From: Anaerolineales bacterium
GTDB lineage: Bacteria > Chloroflexota > Anaerolineae > Anaerolineales > UBA11657
Direction of reading: 5' to 3'
Length of the DNA stretch: 8,568 bases
Assembly: GCA_947503585.1 (NCBI GenBank)
Contig: CANNEJ010000051.1
Coordinates: forward strand, 1-8,568
The number at the start of each line of letters is the position of its first letter. Within the stretch, counting starts at the first letter, position 1. This document shows positions 4,624-8,568 of this stretch, piece after piece. The notes below the pieces were generated by a model. That model did no database searches and was not told the DNA's origin. It worked only from the letters and a program-made list of their open reading frames with translations. The position numbers and the translations under genes were made by a program.

Positions 4624-5628
4624 TTAGCTCGGGTGCACTACATTTTTCCAAGTGCGGCGCATCCGCCGCTTTTTTCCACTTCCAGCGGTTACCGGGTGGT
4701 GCTTATAAACATTGCGGTAGCCCCACTCGATCAGCGCATACATGCCGCGTCCCACAAGCGCAAAGCGCTCATCCGAAACGAGGCAGTTGTGCACGGTCGA
4801 AACCCGCGCGGTGCGTCCTCTGGCTGAAACAATGCGCCCGACAATCTCGGTATAGTGCAGCGGCCGACCCGCCTTCATGAGTACAACGTAGGCCTCGTCC
4901 CGCATGCCCCATGGCCGTGCTACGTGGGATGTGTAGTGCCCAAACTCGCCGTACCCGTTCTTTACCAGTTCCCGCGCGATCTTAAAGTAACCCAGGAGTG
5001 CGGGCTTTGAAATTGCGCCAACGGGTTTGATGAATTTTGCCATGTCGCCAAAAAACTCGCGCTCCGGGTAGGCGCGTCCGCTTGCCTTGACGGGTTTTGC
5101 AAATGCCAAGAGCGCTTTTTCGATTGCTCCGTGATCTGTTCCCTTGTGATACCAGCGTTCCGTGAACTTCGGGTTTGCGTAGTAATGCCGGGCAAATGGC
5201 GACATGCGCAGCAGGAAGGTGCCGGCTTGCTTGGCGGCTACGCTGCCAAATACTTCAGCGCTCTCCATGAATGCCACGCTGAGCACGCCGCCGTAGCGCA
5301 GCATTAGTTTTTCCAGCGCTGCAAACTCCGGCTTTAACGCCTGATACTCTTTTGATTTGTGCATGGCCAGCACGGACGCATCCTCAATCTGGCGAATGCG
5401 CTCGCGCGTCAGGCCCTCCTGCTGGCCGATGGCGTCGAGGGTGTGCGGCTCCAAGCCGAACAGGCCAAAGCGCCTGCACATCATCGAGCGCGAGCGCGGA
5501 CTTAGCACGCGCATCAGGGTATGGATGGTGTGGTCAAACTGGGTGGCGTAGAGCATCCGCAAGGCGGGCACTGATTTCGCCACCAGCTTGGTTTTGGGCT
5601 TGCTGTCTCTCTTCTGCTTTGTCAACAT
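4624..5628 (-). CDS. Sigma-70 region 4 / HARE-HTH DNA-binding protein
   Basis: A 334-residue cytoplasmic regulator-type protein. Residues 37-90 resemble sigma-70 region 4: LSPRSRSMMCRRFGL, then a helix-turn-helix with the signature LTRERIRQIE at 73-82 that in sigma factors contacts the -35 element. No sigma regions 1-3 are present, so it is not a complete sigma factor. Residues about 240-304 form a HARE-HTH domain (GRPLHYTEI, then STVHNCLVSDERFALVGRGMYAL, ending in EWGY), a winged-helix fold shared with RNA polymerase delta subunits. The middle (100-235) is helical and unassigned; the tail (318-327) is strongly basic. Proteins with this pair of domains are, to my knowledge, most familiar from candidate phyla radiation bacteria, so transfer is possible. 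AAAGGAG (5637-5643) sits 8 bases before the ATG. It has its own promoter and terminator and is probably monocistronic. Confidence 0.88.
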   Translation of the reverse strand: MLTKQKRDSKPKTKLVAKSVPALRMLYATQFDHTIHTLMRVLSPRSRSMMCRRFGLFGLEPHTLDAIGQQEGLTRERIRQIEDASVLAMHKSKEYQALKPEFAALEKLMLRYGGVLSVAFMESAEVFGSVAAKQAGTFLLRMSPFARHYYANPKFTERWYHKGTDHGAIEKALLAFAKPVKASGRAYPEREFFGDMAKFIKPVGAISKPALLGYFKIARELVKNGYGEFGHYTSHVARPWGMRDEAYVVLMKAGRPLHYTEIVGRIVSARGRTARVSTVHNCLVSDERFALVGRGMYALIEWGYRNVYKHHPVTAGSGKKRRMRRTWKNVVHPS

Positions 5629-5636
5629 AATGGAAA

Positions 5637-5643
5637 CTCCTTT
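5637..5643 (-). promoter_or_regulatory. Strong Shine-Dalgarno for the sigma4/HARE-HTH gene
   Basis: On the minus strand AAAGGAG lies 8 bases before ATG 5628. It is the best ribosome binding site in the window and fixes this start. Confidence 0.85.
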
Positions 5644-5665
5644 ACAAATTTATTTGCTTCGCGGC

Positions 5666-5694
5666 AGTGTATCAAGCATTTCCGGATTTGTCAG
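5666..5694 (-). promoter_or_regulatory. Promoter of the sigma4/HARE-HTH gene
   Basis: Read on the minus strand, CTGACA (5694-5689, 5 of 6) is followed after exactly 17 bases by TACACT (5671-5666, 4 of 6). The start would be near 5659, giving a 5' leader of about 30 bases that includes the Shine-Dalgarno. The palindrome TTGTACAA at 5699-5706 lies just upstream of the -35 and could be an operator. Confidence 0.65.
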
Positions 5695-5779
5695 TATCTT
5701 GTACAAAATTCTGCCGGCCGATTGTGACCGATGGGGAACTCAAGCCTGCATGCACATCCGCATAGTACACCCTGGCTCC

Positions 5780-5910
5780 GCGCTTATAAAGTGTTTTTGC
5801 GCCAACCTTCATGTGACGAATGTCATCATTTCTATAACTATTCTATAAAATATTGTAACTATGTAGTTGTTTTTGTTGCGCAACAATGCGAATTGCTGAT
5901 TTGGTCAATA
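5780..5910. other. AT-rich intergenic core with direct and inverted repeats
   Basis: The 527-bp gap 5629-6155 separates divergent genes and contains no convincing ORF. Its centre is far richer in A and T than the rest of the window. TTCTATAA occurs at 5830-5837 and again at 5841-5848, 11 bases apart, that is one helical turn. TGTGA-N6-TCATC at 5812-5827 resembles an imperfect CRP/FNR-type site. The composition suggests a regulatory region, a melted-DNA element or the edge of acquired DNA. Confidence 0.5.
5873..5886. promoter_or_regulatory. Perfect 14-bp palindrome, possible operator
   Basis: TTGTTGCGCAACAA is fully self-complementary, centred between 5879 and 5880. A perfect 14-bp palindrome in an AT-rich gap between divergent genes is the usual form of a dimeric repressor site. 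The binding protein is unknown; the neighbouring HTH protein is one candidate. Confidence 0.5.
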
Positions 5911-5947
5911 ACTGATCCTGATAGAGGGGTGTACCGTCCTCGGATGG

Positions 5948-5976
5948 CAGGCGCGGCTGCGGGCGGCTTGCGCCTG
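5948..5976. repeat. Hairpin CAGGCGC/GCGCCTG
   Basis: CAGGCGC at 5948-5954 pairs with GCGCCTG at 5970-5976 around a 15-base G-rich loop, in the return to GC-rich sequence between the AT-rich core and the MazG-like gene. There is no T-tract. Role unknown; leader structure or transcriptional barrier are possible. Confidence 0.35.
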
Positions 5977-6068
5977 TGACAAGTACCTAACGCCGGTGCA
6001 GGGTGCAGGTGGCAAGTTTTATTGGCCGGCCGGCACGCTATTTTTGTGTGTGGGCGAGCACCTGTTAC

Positions 6069-6097
6069 CGGACATCTCAGCCGGGCTGGGCGATAAT
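6069..6097 (+). promoter_or_regulatory. Probable promoter of the MazG-like gene
   Basis: CGGACA at 6069-6074 (4 of 6) and GATAAT at 6092-6097 (5 of 6) are separated by 17 bases. The start near 6104 gives a leader of about 52 bases ahead of ATG 6156. Confidence 0.5.
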
Positions 6098-6155
6098 TTG
6101 GGCAGGGCAGCGGGCTGCGCACGCTTCTCCAAATCCGTAATCCAGAGGTATCTGA

Positions 6156-6542
6156 ATGCACAAGACCACGCTTGAGCAGGTGCGCGAATTTCATGAAACA
6201 TACGGCCTGCCCGTGAAGGCGGCGCCTGACCTTTCGGATGCGCGCATCAACGGTCTGCGCGTGAGCCTGCTAACGGAGGAGCTGGAGGAATTTAAAGCGG
6301 CAGTGGCAGCTGCCAATCCGCTGGCAGCCCTCGATGCGCTGGTGGATCTGCAATACGTGCTGGATGGCGCGTTCCTCTCGCTGGGCCTGCATGCAGTGAA
6401 GGCCGCTGCATTTAGCGAAGTGCATCGCTCGAACATGAGTAAATTGGGCGCGGATGGCAAGCCACTACGGCGCGAAAGCGACGGCAAAGTACTGAAGGGC
6501 CCCAACTTTTTTCAACCGAACTTGCAGCAGTTTATTGAGTGA
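6156..6542 (+). CDS. MazG-like / PRA-PH-fold nucleotide pyrophosphohydrolase
   Basis: A 128-residue all-alpha protein of the MazG/phosphoribosyl-ATP pyrophosphohydrolase superfamily. These enzymes hydrolyse (d)NTPs or related nucleotides to monophosphate and pyrophosphate with Mg2+, and many small ones clear non-canonical nucleotides. The metal-binding helices are visible: EELEE at 41-45, then D60-x3-D64 in the helix DALVDLQYVLDG. The conserved tail EVHRSNMSKLG at 88-98 followed by GK-rich loop and KGPNF at 114-118 is characteristic of a subgroup common in bacteria and phages. Length is complete for a single domain. AGAGG (6144-6148) lies 7 bases before ATG 6156, and a promoter candidate lies farther up. 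No neighbouring nucleotide-metabolism gene is present, so a general house-cleaning role is the safest inference; exact substrate unknown. Confidence 0.88.
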   Translation: MHKTTLEQVREFHETYGLPVKAAPDLSDARINGLRVSLLTEELEEFKAAVAAANPLAALDALVDLQYVLDGAFLSLGLHAVKAAAFSEVHRSNMSKLGADGKPLRRESDGKVLKGPNFFQPNLQQFIE

Positions 6543-6555
6543 GCGGGCGGGCGGC

Positions 6556-6585
6556 GCAGCCACTTCTTGCGACCGTGGTGGCTGC
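6556..6585. terminator. Hairpin between convergent MazG-like and membrane-protein genes
   Basis: GCAGCCAC at 6556-6563 pairs perfectly with GTGGCTGC at 6578-6585 over a 14-base loop, in the 84-bp gap between two convergent genes. A second short stem ACCAC (6596-6600)/GTGGT (6610-6614) follows. No clear T-tract exists on either strand, so it may act as a weak bidirectional terminator. Confidence 0.45.
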
Positions 6586-6626
6586 CGGCCGTCACACCAC
6601 CCATGCGCTGTGGTTGTTGCAGTAGG

Positions 6627-8568
6627 TCAGGGTGCCCGAACGCGCACCGCGCCGAGCTGCAGCAAGCCATCGGTGCCCTGTGCGGTGTCTAGCCGGGTGC
6701 CCGTTTGGCTTGCATACACGCCCAACACCAGCTGGTAGTTTCCGGCGGGCAGGCCCGCGGGCAGGGGTACAGCCAAATGGAAACTGAGGTGTTCGGCGGA
6801 GTTCAATTGCAGCGTGGAGAAATTATTTGCCAGTGGTTGGCCATCATATTGCGCCACAAGTTTGCCGGCTGCATCTTTCACGTGGATAAAAAATGTATAG
6901 TCGGCGCCCGGCTTTTGCAGAGCCTGCCATGTGAGCAGCACCGGTAGCGCTGCACCGGCGGCAACTTCCGTTGGCCAGTCTGTTTGCATGAGGTGCAGCG
7001 CAGCGCCAAACTGTGCCAGTGGCGCTGGCGCCGCGCCAGGCACAAAGTCCACAGTTTGCAGTGCAAAGCTGACGGCGCGTGCGCCTTTGAGGTGCGGGTC
7101 GCAAATAACCGGCGGTGCAAATCTGCCGGCCAGCGGTGTGCCGCCCAGGCAGCGCAAGTCCCCCCATATAGTCTCGGTGCCCGAACGGTCCACAAACTCA
7201 ATCACATTTGCACCGGCCGGCAAGTCCAGCGTTGGCGACGCGTACGGTGCCCAGTCACCGACGGCATAGGTGCCGGCAACTTTGCCGTTGACCAGCAGGT
7301 CCATGCGGTGCAGTTGCAAACCGGGAATGGCGGTGAACACCAAGTGGCCGCGTTGCGGCTGATGCAGGAATATGTAGAGGCGGGCACTGCCGCTGACCCA
7401 GCGCGCCGGCGCACTGCCCCATTGCTCCGCATCCGTCCATTGCCCGGGCGCCAGGGCCCACACCGGCCGCGTGCCATTCGGCACAGCGGGCGCAACGACA
7501 AACAAGTCCTCGACATCGCCGGCTGCCGCCGGCTCCGCAAATGCGCTGCGCAGCCAGTTGCGCTGCGCCTCACTGTAGCCCTCGCTTAAATGCTGCAGAT
7601 GAATGTAGCCGACTGAATAGTGCGCCAGGGCGCCGTTCACTTCTTCCAGCGCGGGCCGGTCCACAATATCTTGTGCCGGCCCGGGCCGGAGCAAGGCATC
7701 CACAAATTGCAAACTTGTTTCGCCGGCGGGCACACCGCGGAAAACGCGCCCGCCCAAAAGCGGGCAATGATGCACGGTTTGCCCATACAGCCCAAGATAG
7801 TTTGCCGTGTATTCGGCCGGGATGTTGACAACGGTGCGCTGGTCGCGTGCGCAATTGGCGGCCAGTGTTTTGAGCACTGGTGATTCCAACTGCGGCGCCA
7901 GCGGAAAGGGCAATGCCACCAGCCGTTCACCAATGCTAAAGGCGGCCAACGCGCCCACAACCAGCCAGGCGGGCACTGTTGCGCGCAGGCGCGGCAGCAG
8001 CTGCGCCACGCCGTACGCGCCCAGCACCGCCAGGGCAAAATGAAATGTGAGGGCAAAGCGGGCGGGCGCGCGGCTCCATTGGAACAGCGGCAGCTGTGCC
8101 AGCGCCTGATAGGGCAGCAGGATGGAGTGCGCGCGCCCTTCCACCGCAATAGTCAGCACGTGCCCGCTCACTTTGAGCAGCGGACCCAGCATCAATACAC
8201 CGGCACCCAGCAGCAACCAAAGCCAGGGGCGCAGCGCGTGCTGGCCGCGCAATGCCCACATCCCAAATGCGGCGCTGAGCAGCGCTGCGTATCCGGCATA
8301 GCCGATTGCCTCGTAGGGTGTGTTGACTGCGTTTTGGGCGAGCGTGGCCAGCGCGCTGCGGCGCAGCAGTGGATGTTCGGGCGGCGGCACGAAGACTGAT
8401 AGCAGGTCCACCGACTGGCTGACCACGCCGCCCACTTGCGCGTTGGTTGCGCTGACGCTGGCGTTGGCCGCCAGAATTGGCCAGTACAGCGGCAGAAGCA
8501 GCACAAGCGCCAGTGCCAGCGCAGCCAGCAGCGCCGCCCGGATGTGGCCATGGCGCAGCTGCCCCGCA
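6627..8568 (-). CDS. Large YfhO-like membrane protein, N-terminus outside window
   Basis: The frame is open through the right edge; the GTG at 8504 lies inside a membrane helix and is not the true start, so the N-terminal part is missing. Numbering from 8504, helices are visible upstream of and at residues 1-12, then about 67-85, 92-111, 150-169 and 178-200. SVDLLSVFVPPPEHPL (31-46) and PLFQWSRAPARFAL (139-152) are patterns I associate with YfhO-like/glycosyltransferase-C-type membrane proteins of Chloroflexota, in which the Arg-containing loop lies outside the membrane. Residues 205-625 are soluble and beta-rich; 536-625 form a sandwich-like module ending in a GNYQLVLGVY strand and LGAVRVRAP. 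Such proteins are thought to act in cell-surface polysaccharide or glycolipid assembly, but no donor or acceptor can be read here. The stop is TGA at 6629-6627, convergent with the MazG-like gene. Confidence 0.8.
   Translation of the reverse strand, partial: AGQLRHGHIRAALLAALALALVLLLPLYWPILAANASVSATNAQVGGVVSQSVDLLSVFVPPPEHPLLRRSALATLAQNAVNTPYEAIGYAGYAALLSAAFGMWALRGQHALRPWLWLLLGAGVLMLGPLLKVSGHVLTIAVEGRAHSILLPYQALAQLPLFQWSRAPARFALTFHFALAVLGAYGVAQLLPRLRATVPAWLVVGALAAFSIGERLVALPFPLAPQLESPVLKTLAANCARDQRTVVNIPAEYTANYLGLYGQTVHHCPLLGGRVFRGVPAGETSLQFVDALLRPGPAQDIVDRPALEEVNGALAHYSVGYIHLQHLSEGYSEAQRNWLRSAFAEPAAAGDVEDLFVVAPAVPNGTRPVWALAPGQWTDAEQWGSAPARWVSGSARLYIFLHQPQRGHLVFTAIPGLQLHRMDLLVNGKVAGTYAVGDWAPYASPTLDLPAGANVIEFVDRSGTETIWGDLRCLGGTPLAGRFAPPVICDPHLKGARAVSFALQTVDFVPGAAPAPLAQFGAALHLMQTDWPTEVAAGAALPVLLTWQALQKPGADYTFFIHVKDAAGKLVAQYDGQPLANNFSTLQLNSAEHLSFHLAVPLPAGLPAGNYQLVLGVYASQTGTRLDTAQGTDGLLQLGAVRVRAP

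Noticed and set aside
5630..5848. 72-residue plus-strand ORF starting beside the regulator gene
   Set aside because: No Shine-Dalgarno, odd composition, and it covers the minus-strand promoter and Shine-Dalgarno of the gene at 4624-5628.
5731..5979. 82-residue plus-strand ORF through the AT-rich core
   Set aside because: No ribosome binding site, abrupt change from AT-rich to GC-rich codons inside the frame, no recognisable motif.

Overview
The window is GC-rich bacterial DNA in which most genes carry high-GC third codon positions. The best guess for the host is a Chloroflexota (Anaerolineae-like) genome or metagenome contig. This rests on the Pro/Thr-rich 'PTATP/PTAVVVPAT' linker of the first protein and on the large membrane protein at the right end, whose layout (few membrane helices plus a long beta-rich C-terminal part) is common in that phylum. 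It is an inference from protein style; there is no rRNA or marker gene to confirm it. I found no tRNA, rRNA, CRISPR array, transposase or convincing integron site.

Layout, left to right. 2-931 (+): 3' part of a secreted YHYH-domain protein with a long low-complexity linker. 1102-1569 (+): a single-domain cupin. 1722-3605 (+): the most unusual part, four small Gln/Leu/Arg-rich ORFs (83, 79, 55 and 128 residues), each predicted to be almost entirely coiled coil with a hydrophobic residue at nearly every seventh position. They are separated by GC-rich intergenic DNA full of nested inverted repeats. The first has a strong sigma70-type promoter that ends almost on its start codon; the last two start inside TAATG overlaps with short upstream ORFs. 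3606-4105: about 500 bases without a clear gene, holding one possible small Cys/His-rich ORF on the minus strand. 4106-4534 (+): a half-size EamA/DMT membrane protein, converging on 4624-5628 (-), a sigma-70 region 4 / HARE-HTH DNA-binding protein, with a strong hairpin terminator between them. 5629-6155: an intergenic region with an AT-rich core (about 5780-5910), a perfect 14-bp palindrome and divergent promoters. 6156-6542 (+): a MazG-like nucleotide pyrophosphohydrolase. 6627-8568 (-): a large YfhO-like membrane protein that runs off the right edge.

The annotated neighbours do not form a recognisable pathway. The YHYH, cupin, EamA, MazG-like and membrane-protein genes look like independent units with their own start signals. 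The coiled-coil cluster is the one block that looks like a unit (same strand, same composition, same heptad logic, related N-termini), and I recognise no described system that matches it. Its function is unknown; a self-assembling or hetero-oligomerising set of small coiled-coil proteins is the simplest hypothesis.
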